DNA of 64,000 nt from Fulvia fulva. Its lineage: Eukaryota > Ascomycota > Dothideomycetes > Mycosphaerellales > Mycosphaerellaceae. The translations under genes and the position numbers were made by a program. How positions within the stretch are numbered: the first letter of the stretch is position 1; the number at the start of each line of letters is the position of its first letter. Positions 1 through 14,500 of this stretch are shown here, piece after piece. The DNA lies in NCBI RefSeq assembly GCF_020509005.1, contig NC_063019.1, positions 3,162,001-3,226,000 on the forward strand. The letters run 5' to 3'. The notes under the pieces were generated by a model that made no database searches, was not told the origin of the DNA, and saw only the letters and a program-made list of their open reading frames with translations.

Positions 1-640
1 CTACGGTTATTACCTTAATAAGGAATAGGCTTAGCTTTAAGATATAGTCCTATAGAAGGCCTTATATACCGGCTATAACGTAGTTGTATAAACCGCTCTA
101 TAGTAGCCTACGTTAGGTATAAAGCATATAGTATCTTAACCCGCGTCTATTAAGTAGCCCTCCCTTACTAATCCTCTACTAGCTTAATAGAGTTAGCTAA
201 GACGTCTAGCTTTCTACGTACTAGGGCGGCTTCGTAACTCTAAGACCCCGTAGTATTAGAAGGTCTATTTAGCTCGACTTATACTAAAGTACTTTAAGGT
301 ACTTAGCTACTTAGATACTACGGAGAACAATCTAGTATAGAAGCCTAATAAGGAGTACCCTAGTCTTACTACCGGCGATAACCTATACTACCCTACTCTA
401 CTACTACTTTAACCTTACGTAGTCGCCGACTCGAAGGTTTAGCTAATCCGTAAGTAAGGATATTATTAAGATGTAGCATCTTAAAGAGAGGTAACAATTA
501 GGAAGTGATCTAGTAGCCTAAGGTATCTACGATAACTTAGCTTATAGGGAGATACCTTCTCTCCCCTTTAGCTTAGATAGACATCTAATATAATCAATAT
601 ATTAGTTCCTAATATATTGCTATATACTCGTGCTATTAGT
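1..640. other. Unassigned RIP-mutated sequence
   Basis: AT-rich, stop-saturated sequence with the same RIP signature as its neighbours. I could not recognise a transposon protein in any frame. The last 100 or so bases may belong to the 5' LTR of the adjoining Copia element, but no second LTR copy is available in the window to fix its left edge. Confidence 0.5.
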
Positions 641-3600
641 TAGTTAAAGATCGATCTCTTACTCTACTCCGCTGCTATCCACCCGTACCTGTTCAACAGA
701 TTATGAGCCCGGGTTTGTGCAGGAATAAGAGCAACCTATATCAGTACAGGTTACTTGTATCCCTTGCTATCGTAGCAGAAAACATCTGGGAATCAGAAGT
801 CTACCCCCTCTATCCTATTAAGGAGCTTAGTTCGATACTAAGTAATAGGTAACCTAGATAAGGACTCTATACGGCTTACTTAAAGCTAATACCTTAAAGA
901 TACTCTATAGGTAGAACTATATCGAGATACTATTAAGAAGGACTTTAAGTAAGTTATTTGAAGCTCTGCTAGGAGAGACAGACCTATATCCTAGCCCCGA
1001 GACCTTATACCGCTCCTTCTTTACTTTACTAAGTAGGCCTTAGTATCTATACCTACGAACTTTCCTATTCTATACTAGAAGCCTTAGTAGGATCTAAGCC
1101 ACCACTTTGGAATATATACACCTTGTTTCATTACATCTAATCTATTATAGATTTATACTAAGAGAAGATAGAGGAGAAGGGAGGCAAAATCCTAATTCTT
1201 AGGAGGGACAATTAGAAGAGATAGTTCAACCTTTAGAGATATAAGATAGAGAGCCAATTAGCATTCTTTGCAATTAATAACCTAATAGAAGTGTCTTTTA
1301 ATAATATTAAGGGCAAGACTCTGAAACTCTAAGAAAAGGCTATAACTAAAGAGATCCTTAATACGCTAATATAGAGAAGACATAATATAGTGTACAACTT
1401 TAGTATCCTTAGTAGGATTATAGAAGAAGATGAATTTGAGCTTAAGGGCTAATATAAATCTAGAAGAGCTACTAAGAAGTAGGTATATCTCTAGAGCAAG
1501 TATAGCTAGGTGCTACTAACCTATATATATAAGCTTATAAAGCAATTTGTGACCTTTAAGATGAGTGAAGAGTTCACCATCAGATCTGCATAGACACACC
1601 TGGTTTCTCTTGGAAAAAGGATTGCTGATGTTGACCTAGAGGGTCAGCATTACAGGAAAGCTGATGTGAGGATGACCCAGCTCTTAAGCTCACTGCTACC
1701 TAACTACTATGTAGCCAGGGATACTATCATGGCTCAGCCAAAGATGGATCATAAAAGGACCTTAAAGATCCTTAAAGCTTAAGAAGCTAGGTTAGATCCC
1801 TCTAAGGCTAAGTATAGTATAGTAGCCACCTAGGTCAAGCCCTTAGATCTAGTAAGACTACTCTCCTACCTTCTCTATAAGAAGGATCATCTAATCAAGG
1901 ACTGCCCTAGTCTACCTAAGGCAAGAAAGGTCCTTAGATCTTATTCCTAACTACTATCTTCCTAGAATATAACATATATTAAGAAGAAGAGAACTCTACT
2001 ACCTACTTTAAGGAGGACACTAAGAGAGAAGTCCTCTATAGAAGAACTTAAAAAAGTAGTGAAGAAACTCAGCTCTAACATACTGTCACTCTAGAAGAAC
2101 TAGGCCTAGTCTTATACCTCTAAAGCTAAGAAGACTAGAAAAGGTTGTTCCGCCTAAGAGTCACGTGACTTATGTAGCTCATCCCTAGAGACAATGTCTA
2201 ATAATGATGAGTATAATAAAGTGGCTTACTTAACTATAGAAGTCTAAGGCAAGTTCCCCTTGTTAGAGTAGTTACTTAACTCCTATACTTTATCCTATAT
2301 AACTGACTAAAGCTACCTCTTCAGATCTATAACTCCCTTAATAAGGAAGAAATAGATCAAAGTAGGAGGTGGGTTTTTATTGGCCACTTATATTAGGAAT
2401 GTAGAGATGAGTAGGAGAGCTAGCAGAAAAGTTGTTTTAGAAGATGTCCTGCTTATACCTAAGCTAGGAGTGAACCTGGTTTTATAGAACTAGTTTAGCA
2501 AGCAGTTTGGTGTACAACCTCTATTATTTTCTCTTGTTTCCCCCTCTAGTAAGACTGTTACCTAGACAAAGCTCCTTAGGGGGGTTCTATTTATTAATGA
2601 GATTTCTCCTCTCCTATAAGAACGGGCACATTACTTATTATATATACTACTAATAGAGAATACTTTTGTGACTGCTCAATTAGAGACCGACCTAAAGTAG
2701 TAGGAGCTTTAGTATAGAAGATTTGTATACTTTAGGAAGAATTTGCTCTAGAATCTTCACAAGGTAACAGACTTAAAAGAACCTATTCCTATCCCTAAGG
2801 ATAGCTTTCACTAGTATAGAGTATGTTTAATAGCAAAGATGAAGAAGTACAAAGGCAAAGTTATAGAGAGAAGACCTAAAAGACTTGCCCTTATATCTAT
2901 TGACATATATGGCCCACTACCAATCTTAAGACTAGGATTTAAATACTAGCTTGAGATTGTTGACAACTTCTCTAGGAAGAAGTGGACCTTTCCTCTTAGG
3001 AAAAGAGAAGATACTCCAGTTGCTCTCTAGAACTAGAAGATCAAAGTAGAGAGGAAATCATTAGCGTAGCTAAAAGTAGTAAGGCTTAATAATATAAAAG
3101 AACTTATTATATTAGTAAAGTAGTAGGAGAAGGATTTAGGGATTAGGCTCGAGCCGACTAAGGTATACAACTCTCTATAGAATAGACTAGTTAAGAGGTC
3201 AATACAAACCTTAGAGGACTCTATAAGGACAATACTTAGAGAGGCTAAAATGCCGGTTAAAGTTTGGCCTAAAGTACTAGAGGCCTAAACTTATATAAGG
3301 AATAAACTACTAAATAGCCTAGATTACGATAGGTTCAAGGTTTTACTAGATAAGGCTTTTAATAGTATCAAACCGACTATCAACTATTTAAAAGTTTAGG
3401 GATCCAAAGCTATTGTCTATATAGACACAAGATCCTAACCTTAATAGGCAAGAAGTGACAAGCTAATAAATAGGGGTAAAGAAGTAGTGTTTATTAGGTA
3501 TATTAAAAATATAGCTAAAGCCTAGCTCTTTTAGGAACTAGACATAAGAGCTGTTAAACAACATACATATATAGACTTCTTTAAGGACTAGCCTAGAGGT

Positions 3601-5400
3601 GATATAGGTCTCAATGTTCTAATATTAAATCTACTAAGTAGCGTACTAGCTAGGAAGCCCTTAGGAAGGCCGAGGAAGAACGTATCCTTAGGACAATCTA
3701 CCTACTATTTAGGCGTCTATTAAAGCACCCCCGAAATAGATTAGCTAATTAAGAGCCCTAAAGTCGCTTAGCCGAGAAAGCTGTTTATATAACTTCCCTA
3801 ACCTCCGGAGAACATAGGGGAATTTTAGAAAATCGATTAGCTAATTAAGAGAAGCTCCCTAGATCCCTAGGAAATAGACGTTACTAGGTCATAAGTAACG
3901 GTCCCTAAATTATCCCTTAGAAAGAGAAAGGCTGACTATAATGTTAAGGGCTATAACATAAAATAGAAAGCCCTAAAATCTATAGTCCCTAAGCCTAAAC
4001 TAACTGCTAAAGTAGGAGAAGCAATGGACCTCTTAGAGAACCTTACTACTTTTTACTAAGCTTTCTTTATAGCTATATAATTAGTGGACAGTTCAATACT
4101 ATAGGATAGCGAATTCCTAGAAGAAGTTAAGGAAATGGCCTTTATAGTAACTATAGAAGCTATTATATATAAGCAAGAGGTCCTAATTCTAAAATCCTAT
4201 AAGAATGCTATAAATAACAAGAAATAGGGACATCTTTAGAAGGAAGCAATCTAAAAGGAACTAGATGCTCTATAGAGTAACAATATCTAGGAAAATTCTG
4301 TTCTACTAAAAGGAGCAAATCTGGTTATATTAAGATAGGTCTTTAATATTAAGAGAAGCATTAGTAGAGCTATTGAAAAGTTTAATGCTAGACTAGTTAT
4401 AAGGGGCTTCTTATAGAAGTTTAGTGTTGACTTTATAGAGATATTTGTACCTATAGTAAGATAGAACACCCTTAGGGTGTTTATAGCTATTGTGTATAAG
4501 AAGGATCTTTATATTACCACTACTAGGAGTTGAGCTTCTACTAAACATAGTGTTCAAAATCCTTAAAAGCTTATATAGACTTAAGCAAGCAGCTAGAGAT
4601 TAGAATCAACTCTATATATTAAAGCTTAGAGAGATTGGATTCATATAGTCAGAAGTAGATCTATGCCTACTTATCTATAAGAAGAGGGAGATTATAATCC
4701 TTATATATATATAGATAATATCCCAATTACTATACTAAAGTTAATAGATATTCTCTAGTTTAAAAGAGAACTTAGCAAGATCTTTAAGATTAAAGATCTA
4801 GGTGAACCTAAAAAGATCCTTAGTATAAGAGTCATAAGGGATAGGAAGAGAGGAATCCTAAAACTTGACTAAGGACACTTTATTAGGGATAGCCTAGCTA
4901 AGATAGGAATGAACTATAAGAAGGCAGTACCTACATACTCACCTATAGATAGCTATAAGGCCCTCAAACCTTTAAGCTATATAGATAAGAGGTGTGATAA
5001 GGTAGAGTACTAGAGTATTAATAGTACTTAGATATAGCTAGTAATAATCACAAGGCTAGACATTGCTTTTGTCCTAGGAAGGATAAGCTCATTTATAAGT
5101 GACCCATCTACCTACTATATAAAGGCTTTAAAGAAGATCACTAGGTACCTGAGATTATACCCTAATCTAGGACTTCAGTTCTTAAAGTCTAGAAAAGGAC
5201 ACCTTATTAGATACTGTGATTCTGATTATATAATAGATAAAGCAGATAGAGTCTCAATCCTTAGGTATGTCTTCTTCCTCTAGAGGGTACTAGTTTCTTA
5301 GATAAGCAAGAAGCAAAAGTCTATAGCAACATCTATAATAGAGGCTAAATATATAGATAGATAGATATTTTATTAAGCTATTGTAGTGCCCTTTGGCCTA
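640..5400 (+). mobile_element. Degenerate Ty1/Copia retrotransposon
   Basis: Reading through stops gives the Copia domain order. A Gag zinc knuckle lies near 1,864-1,915 (DHLIKDCP, first cysteines now Ser/Leu/Tyr). A protease-like stretch is near 2,260-2,330. Integrase follows at about 2,815-3,010 (CLIAKMKKY; DIYGPLP; EIVDNFSRKKW). Reverse transcriptase covers about 4,260-4,950 (NARLVIRGF, SLYRLKQAARDWNQ, LIYIDN for the YVDD box, KIKDLGEPKKIL). RNase H lies at about 4,980-5,390 (TRLDIAF, YCDSDY, SIIEAKYI). The order gag-PR-IN-RT-RH is diagnostic of Ty1/Copia. The element stops just where the 3' end of a LINE begins, and no 3' LTR was found, so it is probably truncated there. It is dead: frames are broken throughout, although some patches keep CA/TG and look less mutated. 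Confidence 0.88.
698..715 (+). other. Copia primer binding site
   Basis: The 10-mer TTATGAGCCC is the exact complement of the anticodon-loop side of yeast initiator tRNA-Met (GGGCUCAUAA). Ty1/Copia elements of fungi and insects are commonly primed by an internal half-molecule of that tRNA. The preceding TTCAACA would be the last bases of the 5' LTR. The site lies about 1.1 kb upstream of the Gag zinc knuckle, as expected. Confidence 0.65.
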
Positions 5401-5419
5401 TATAGCTATACTATCTTGT

Positions 5420-8400
5420 TTTCGTATATATAGAGGGGAAACCGTATTAGTGAAAACCCCTCCTCCTTCCCGCCTATCTTTTCCCCCTAGTTACTGTCTT
5501 AGATTTCCCTTATTAGGGGTACGCTAGTATTATAGGCCTGCCCTAATAACTACCCTATCTACAACCCCCCTAGCTTCCGCCTCTTATCTATCTACTCCTC
5601 CGTCTTACTAGCAAGGCTAAACTACTAGAGATATCTCTACTATAGTATCTACCGAGAGATTCGGCGAATGTTACCTTTGTCCCTAATAATTAACTTATAG
5701 TCTCTCCTTCCCGCTTAGTGCCTCTAATTTCCCCTACCTCTCGCCTACTACGGGTATTGTAGTAGTATATATTCTAGGTTTTACGATAGGTAGTTATACT
5801 AGTAGGCTAGGCTATAGATGTCTAGTACGCGTCTCCTAAATAGGTAGGCCCTTAATCTAATATATTCGGACCTAATTTGGATCGCTATACTTACTTCGGC
5901 CCTTATTAGGTCCCTATATAGCTAGTAATTGTGTCTCTAGAAGGCTCGGAGTGCTATCGGGCCTATTGTCTTAGGGAACTTCCTTTTCTAGTCCTACTCC
6001 TATAGGTAGCTCGCTATCTATTCCGCTAGGCTTTAGGTCTTAGCCTTACTCCCGTCGGCGTAGCGAGTCCTACGCTCCTCCTCTTTTCGTGCTAGCTATT
6101 TAGTGCTTATCTATACGGCCGTAAAGGTAGTAAGGTCATCCTCTTTTTAGCTTATCCTATATCCGGCCCCTCTCCGGTAGCGGCTTTCTATCTTATTCTT
6201 TACCTCCTAGATCGTTGTTTATACTAGGTAGTCTATCGTCTTTACCGCGTATTACATTCTTATTCCCCGGATATATTAGCCGATTAGTAGTGTTCCCGTC
6301 TCTATTTCTACCGTACTTATTAACGTTGTCTTATATACGCCTAGTATCCTACGTAGGTTACCTACCTATATCCTATTTAGGGGTTGCTCTATCCGTTTCG
6401 GGATCAGCTTACCTACGCCTCCTATTCCCTAAATCTATGCCCCGTATAACATAGCTAGTCTAACGATCGCCTTATATATTACTCTTACCTTATCGAATAT
6501 TACTCCCTATATAGACGCCGTAAGCCTCTTTCTCGAGGCTTATTAACTTACGCTCGACTCTAGGCTTTCTTAATCTATACGTTCTAGCTTAGCTTCGGGT
6601 CGAGCTAGATCCCTAGTACTCGTAGCTCCGCTAATAGCTTAGTCTCGTAGCCTTAGATTCTTACCGCCGCCTTTATATTATAGTATATTCTCGCTTTACT
6701 AAAGTGTATAAGTTAGTACTTTTTAGGGGCGAACTAGGTACTATACTTCTTTGCCTACTCCTTATATTTCTTATACCTATCTTTAAGGAGGCGATAGCTC
6801 TCTTCTATCGAGTCTAACTAGGCTAGAATGTTTATATCGTCTACGAATCCTGATACTAAGGTTTACGGAGAGGTGAGTAGGGGGATTAGATTAGACATAA
6901 GTATTAGAAATAGGATAGAGGAGAGAGTAGATCCCTAAGGTATTCTAGCCTCTACCTTTACCGGGTCGGACGTATACCTCCCTAGGACTAGGTATATCGT
7001 CCGTTCCTAGAGAAAGGAGTAGACGAATTTCGTTACCTACTAGGAGATACCTTTCTATTATAGGATATATATTAGCCTTTAGTATAAGACGTTATCAAAG
7101 GCTTCTACGATATTAAGGGATAGTAAGGACGCCGCTCGGTTCCTACCGTAGTACTAGAGGGTCTGAATTTACTCCGTAATTAGCTCTATTACTATTAGTG
7201 TCAATCGCTAGCTTTTTCTCCCTACCTGTATTACTAGGAGTACGTAGTTGTCCTCGGCTAGCTACGTCAGTCTCTAGGCTACTATCTTCTCTAGAACCTT
7301 CCCTATTATATTTCGAAGTACGATTAGCCTATACGATTTAGGCTAAGTATAGTCCTCCTTCTATAGCTTACGTAGCACTACTATTATAGACTCTCTATAC
7401 GGCTTCGGGTAATACCCTAGCCGTAGGTACGCGGTAAATAGGTTTATAAGGCTCGGCGCGATCTCTTCTCTATACTCTTTTAGTAGTATATTTAGTATCC
7501 TATCTAGGCCTAGGGCTTTTCGTCCTCCTAGCTTACTTATAACTCTAATTACTATATTAGAGCTAACCGCCTAATCTCTATCTAGGGGTTCCGGGTATAT
7601 ACTCGGGTCAATATCCGTAAGGTCTACCTCTACTTACGCCGAAAAGAAATAGTCGGCTAATACTTTTGCCTTATCCTAGGGCGTAGTCTAGGTAGTCCCT
7701 TCGCGGTCTACGATTAGAGGGAAGTAAGGGGTTCGTTACTCTTTAGGTAGTCGTATCTATTTAGCTAGTCTCTATATCTATTCCGGGTTTTCTATAACGA
7801 GCCCGATCGTCGCTCTCTAGTCCTATAGCTTATCGTGTCTTATCTATACCTTCTTCTCTTATATCGCGCGACAGTATTGCTCCTACGTCTCTTAGGTATA
7901 CTCCTTCGTCTACTATTGCCTTACCCTTCTAGCCTCCTTTACCTTCGTAGAGTATTTAGAGGTCTAGAAGGCCTTCTACTACGTTAAGGGCCGGAGTAAC
8001 GGCATATATTATTCAGCTACTTACTATATAACCGAGGTAATCTATTCCGCTACTTTATCTAGCTAAGCTATCGTCTCGAGTTCCCTATACTACGGTAGGT
8101 TTGCTATTAGGAAGTCTCTTATATCGTCCTAGCGTACCTTCTTCTAGTAACGGCGTAGTTTGCTTACTAGCTCCTCTATCGCCTTTACCCCTAGCGTCGT
8201 TTAAATAGGTATATAGTCTAAGGAGGCCTCTAGCGCGTAGTTCGGTCGGTATTAGACTAGTCTCTCTTTAAGTTCTCGTAATAGAAAGTATAGGTCGATT
8301 GTACTTATACTTATACGGGCCTTCTACGTCTCTATTCCCTTTAGTATTACTAAGGCTATTCCGTAGCGTACGGTTATGTCTAGTAGCTTTCCCCCTAGAA

Positions 8401-10400
8401 ACGCGTACGAGGGAGTGAATTCGAGTCCCTACTATAGATAGTAGAGGTTAAAGTCGCCGAGGAGTACTTACTTTGTGTCTTAGCTTAGGGTCCGCTCTAG
8501 GTAGGCGAGGGTTCCTAGTTCCCTACTCTTCCGACCCCGCGGTAGCGGGTTATAAACGTTATAGATCTAGATAGAGCCTTATGTCGTGTCGATCTAGATT
8601 AATATTATGTCTCCTAGGTTGCCCTACTACGGTAGTATAACCTTCTATAACTTAAGGTCTATAGTCTTACTTACGTATATATATATCCTCGGGATTACGC
8701 CTTGTTAGCCCGCAATTATATAGTATCTCTAGTTATTATAAGTGGCTTAGAGTCCTACGTAGGGGTTGATCTATAGTTTCTATACCGTAATAACGTAGTA
8801 CCGTAGCGGGTCTAGCTCTTATAGAAAGTAGCGCTATACCTTGTCCCTGCTTTTGTTTACGTTATACTATATAATAGTAATGTCGTCGTATAGTATTATT
8901 CGTTATCCGTAAGGTCTATTTCCGTACTAACCTACTATATCTCCTAAGCCTATATCCCGCTGTTCGGCTAGCCTAAGGGCCGCTAGGGCGCCCTAAATAT
9001 TCGTATTTAGCCTAGTTTGTTAGTAGCCCGGTTAAGGTGTCGAGGCCTACCGGGAGGTAGATACGTTTAAGGTTTAGTTCCCTTATTCGTCTCTTCTACC
9101 CTCTTTCTCTTACTCGGCTCGAAGCCCTTATATACGGTAGGTCCCTCTTACTATCGTTAGGGGTACCTAGCTAGTATAGAGATCCTTACTTGTCTCGCTC
9201 GTTCTTATACTACTATTCTAGCTAGGCATTAGTTTAAATACGCTAGGTACCTTCTACCGTAGTATATATACCTACTCTCCTTTTTTAGACATTCCCTTCC
9301 CTAGTATAGGCCTACGTAGTAAGGACACCTAAGGGTCTTCTCCCCGTATTTTAGGGCTATATAACCGTACTATTAGTATTAGAAGTTTTATAGTACCCTA
9401 TAGCTACTCTAATAGATCTCCGTGTCTATTCTCTCGTAGTTCTAGAATAGCCTATTATCTAGTATTTAGTTAGCTTGTTCCGCTATCTCTACCTTAATAA
9501 TAAGCGATAAATACGTCTTCTCTCGGTCTACTATCTTATATAACTATACCGCCTTCGTTAGTCGTACTCCTAGGGATATGTTCTAGTTCTATACTTAGAG
9601 TTAGGGAAGGTCTTCGACCTTAAATATCCTAGGGACCCCGTAGGCAATGACGGTATAGTATTAGTAGGAGACTCGCGCCGACTTCGCGACTTTAGTAGTC
9701 TACTCCTTATAGGTCTCTAGTTTTCGTCTATTAGACTCTTATATAGTAAAGAGTCTTACTACGCCTATTACCTCTACCTTCGCTCTAACTACCTCCTTTT
9801 AGCCGATTCTATCGACAATATCCTTACTTATTAGGGCTACGATTTCTTGTTTCTCCGCCGGATTAGTAATATATAGGCGTACCGTATTACTTGCCTTCAT
9901 AGGGAGTTAATTCTTACCTACGACTACTATTACCTATATAGTTAGTCTCTAGGCTACCTTCTATATTACTTATTAGATTGTCTTCGGGATTTAGTATAAT
10001 AACGCTTTTAGCGCTCCTAGTAGCTATACTATAGTATTCTTATATACCCGGGCTAGGTATTTATTATCCCCTAGTAAGTTTTCCGCCTTAGTATATAGTA
10101 TTGTCTACGCTATATTGTTTATCGTTAGCCTCTACTTTCTATATAGTAGGCCTTAGCTTATGTCCTAGGGTTTTCCTTAGTTTGTTCCCCGGTTTAGCTC
10201 TTAGTATAGAATGTTCATAAGGCTATAGCTCTCGTTAGTAACTATCCTCCGCTACTATTCAGAGTGAGGTCGCGCTTCCTAATTAGGTAGTTATCCTCCG
10301 TAGCTCCGTAACTCTAGGGTCTACCGTTAGGGGAACGGAACCTTAGTTTTAGGGTTCTTTATACTACTATTACGCCGCCGCTAGCGTAGGCGGGTCGCTA
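5420..10400 (-). mobile_element. Tad1-like LINE, copy 1 (degenerate)
   Basis: Read on the minus strand, from high to low coordinates. An ORF1-like region ends in a zinc knuckle at about 9,289-9,330 (RCPYYVGLYWGREC, with one Cys now Tyr and one His now Tyr). An apurinic-type endonuclease motif GDFNLYY lies near 8,436-8,470. Reverse transcriptase has GIPQGSTLSSILF near 6,910-6,955 and the catalytic GFVDDINILA near 6,822-6,855. This is the ORF1-EN-RT plan of fungal Tad1-clade non-LTR retrotransposons. The 3' end near 5,430 abuts the Copia element. Stops are dense in every domain. The exact 5' end near 10,400 is uncertain. Confidence 0.85.
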
Positions 10401-11500
10401 CTACTTAAGTAGATTACTCGTCTTAATAAGGCCTGTCGAATAGATAGTCCTCGTCAATATTCCGCTCAAAGTTAGGTCTTCTCCTAATAATAAGACTCCC
10501 GACTAGAAGTCCGACTTCTAGGGAAGTATCTAGTAGCGTATAGAAAACGCTAATAAGAAGTAAGCTACGTCTATAGTATAGTAGAAGTAATTATAAGGAA
10601 TTATATATTGCCGATAGCCTAAAGGTATTATAGACGCTAAACGACTTACTCTCCGAAAGCGTTTACTTACTTATATATACCTACTATAGCTTAGAAGCTA
10701 CGTCTGTTATACCGCGTATATATACCTTATATACTAAGTATTAGGTATTAACTAGGAGACTAGTAATCGGCGGAGGACTTTAATAATTACGTTAGCTATA
10801 AAAGCGTAGCTTTTTTCTCTCGGCCGGGGGACTCTAATACGGTAGTAAGTACTAGCGTATAGGTAGTAGCCTAGTATTCTACTTTAGATAGTACTCTTTA
10901 GTTAATATACTTTAAGTCCCTATTAGCCCGTTCTAAGAAGGACAGTCCTAAGCCGAAATATATTATATATCCCCGCTCTAGCCGCTATTCCGACTATATC
11001 CGTAAAGGATATACGGGGTACGATATAACTATCTCGAATCCCTAGTAGGTAAACCTACGCGAGTCCCGCGATAAGCTCCGCTATAAACTTATTAAGGTAG
11101 AAGAGGAGGAGGTAGAGTTATTCTATAAGTTCTCCGAGCTATCATCCCTCCTAGCCTCTTGTCGTTTAAAGAAAGTACGCCTTCAGAAGTAGCTCTCGTA
11201 AGTCGAGGGTCGAATAGAAGAGGCGGCTACTAATAAAGTCGTCGAGACTAAAGAGGTAGTAGCGGTTAAGGATACTCTACTCTCGGTTAAGGAGGCTCTT
11301 AGCGTAGAGGCCCCTAGTAATCCCTTTTCTATTAACGATCTCTTAGAACTCTCCCCTCTAGACTAGAACCTATTATTTCCTAGTTACTAGGGCTTCGTTC
11401 CTCTTAATAATGTAGGTTCCCTTAGATTATCGTAAGTCGTTATCTAGTAGCTATGTCGTTATATTACTTATATTAACTTCTATATAACGTGCTTACTTTG
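10400..11500. other. Spacer between two divergent LINEs
   Basis: RIP-mutated sequence between the 5' ends of the two LINEs. Around 11,150-11,430 a plus-strand frame reads as a basic stretch (RLKKVRLQK) followed by an acidic, Ser-rich segment, which could be a degraded small ORF or the 5' part of LINE copy 2. I do not recognise a defined domain. Confidence 0.4.
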
Positions 11501-14500
11501 CCTACTCGCTTACGGGTATATATATCTAAGATCTAAATACAACATATTCGAAAGCTCTTATTAAGGCTATTCTAACGATCTATAAAGTAGGCTACTACCC
11601 CTAGAACTAAGGGAGTTCTACATTATTTAATTTGGCTAGCTTAAAGTTCTCTTCACCCTATTTCTTTAGCTCTAAGCGCCGCGGAGGTACCTAGCTATAT
11701 TAGGCAACTCCTAGGTAATAGTAGCCTAGGCTATAGTACTACCGGCGCCTACGGCTCTATAGGCGAAGCTCCCCTAAGACAACTAGTAGCAACTTATAGA
11801 GGACGTAAAAAGTATAGAAACTAACAATTAGCTCCTATACCGGTCTCTATAGGTAATAATTACTTAGCTACGTACGGCGCTTATACTATCGTATTACCGA
11901 GGGCAATAAGAAATAAGGACGACGTCTTAGGCGATTAATAAGGCCATCCGGAATCAATACCCCTATAGCTAGGTATCGGTCGCGGTATCGAGACTAGGCC
12001 CCGCCTAACGTACGATATAGTTACGATCCGTATTATAGTAAAGGAAGACTAGGCCGAAGTTACGAAGCTATCGAATAAGGAGCTCGCCTAACGAATCAAC
12101 TAACTAGGGGTGGTCGTAGTGAACTAATAGTCTAACGGTACTCTATAGATCTATACTAGCTCTACTACTACTAGGAGGCACCTAGAGGTATAGCTATAGT
12201 AGGTATCTAAGGTTACGGTATTAGCGAAGGTCTTAATAAAGCAATTTACGATCCTAGTTCACGATATGCCTAAAGAGTTCGACCGAACTGACTAAGGTTA
12301 CCTACGTACTCTCTAAGAGGACAAGCCGGTCACTCTTAACTCTCTAATCTAGAAGGCAACTTGGCTCTATAGGAAGTAGCTAGAAGGTAAGAAGGCCTCG
12401 GCATTAATTATATAGCTATAAGGCGCGAAAGCGGCGGATCTAGTAATAGAACAAGGCCTAATCTAGTAATATAGCCTTAAGATAGTCGAAAAGTACTCCT
12501 TATCCTTCCGTATCCTCTAATACTTTAAATACTAATAGTATAGACACTAAACCTATACGTATAGAAACAAGTAGGCCTACTCGAACTATATAGGAGACTA
12601 TATATCTAGGGACTATATATCGCCTACGAGGCGCTACGCGAACTGTCCGGAGTACTACCTATTATATAGCGCGGAATACCTATAGCGGAAACTAGCAAAA
12701 AACAAGGCAATTATAAACAGGACCGTCGCCCTAAGATTCTACGGCGATCGTAAGGCTAGCCTATACCGGAACTAGCTAGCGGCGGTCGGGTATAAGCGCC
12801 CTAGGGCCGAGAATAATATAAAGGATACGTAACCTAGGGCGTACGGGAGGCTACGTACTCTACTAGCTACGGCGAGGGAATCTAACTAGGCCCGGCTCCC
12901 CTTTAGTATATAGCCGATAGGCGTAGACTAGGACGTATAAGGTAGTAGGACATAGGACATTATAGAGGAAATAATTGTCAATAACGATAACTAGCCTCGA
13001 CACGCTTAGTATTATCTAGTATAACGTCAACTATAGCAAGGATATAGTCTAGAACTATTTCCTATACGAGGCGGACCCGTACGTCTACTACGTCCTAGTA
13101 ATCTAGGAGCTATAGATTAACCCGTACTATAAGAGACTAACGACCTATAAGTTACTAGGCTATACGATATACCTACGAGGCGACGGTAGACCCCGTATGT
13201 ACTTCTATATTAGTAAGGACATACTAGAATCCGACTAGGAGGTAGTATACTACGTAGACGAAGAAGGCGGGGGCGATATTACCTCCCTCTACGTAGGTAG
13301 TACCTAGATATACAACCTATATATATAACCGCTAGCCTCGAGGTCTAGCCGCGACCTTAGGGTCTATAGATACCTAGATAGTACGCTTAAGAGACAAGGG
13401 TACTATATCGTAGTAGGAGACTTTAATATATACTACCCTTCCTAGGAAAGCCTTGTATAGCCGTACCCTATAGCCGACGAGGTACTCGACTTAATAGCGA
13501 GCAACGTAATTGCCCTTAATACCCCGAAGGACCTAGGTACCTAGAAGAGAGGAGGACTCTAAGGCACGATCGACCTCTCCTAGATCTTAGATAGCTACTA
13601 CTATATAGTAACCTACTATAGGATCGAATATAAACTCGAGGCGTCGTTAGACTATATACTAGTTAGGACCTCTATTACGATATAGATATAATATATACTA
13701 GCAAGGACCCCTAAGCTAAACTAGGGAAAGGCCTACTAGGCTAATATCTAGATATACCTCGACGACTCCGAGAGGCTAGTCTAGATCGCGTAGTAGTAAT
13801 ATAATAGTAAAGACGAGATAGACAAGGTAGTCTAAGGGTTAATAGACAAGATAAGAAAAGCGACCTTACTTTACGTTCCGCTTACCTTACTAACAATATA
13901 GTCTAAACTATACTAGACGCCGAAGTATACTACGGTAGTAAGAGAAGTAAGGAGAGCCCGCCGGGTATAGACGAGCAGCTATAGCGAGGAGGCCTAGAAC
14001 GTATATAGTGAGGTATACTAATAGAAGAAAGCTATAATACGGAGGGAGAAAGTAGTCGGCTAGAGAGCTATAGTAGAAGAAATCGCCGGTAAGCTAGCGA
14101 GGATATAGAAGCTAGTAAAATAGGCCCGATAGGACCCTATATAGGGCCCCTCCTTCTCTATCCTAGCGCTATAATTGCCTAGTAGCCCGGTTAGCGACCC
14201 CGAGGCTAAGGCGCGTCTACTAGCTAGTAAGTTCTTCCCGCCCCTAGTCGAGGCTAATCTAAGCGATATAAACAGCTCTACTCCCCTAGCCCCTAGTATC
14301 GCGGTCTAATAGGAGGTGTCCGAGGGAGAAGTTGCCGCTATACTTAGGAAGCTACCGGCGAAGAAAGCTCCGGGGCCGGATAGGATCCTAAACGAGCTAC
14401 TAAAGAAGTATAGAGATCAACTAGCCCTGGTAGTCGTAGCGATCTTTAACGCCTACCTATAGACCGGATACTACCCGATAGTATTTAAATAATCGACGAT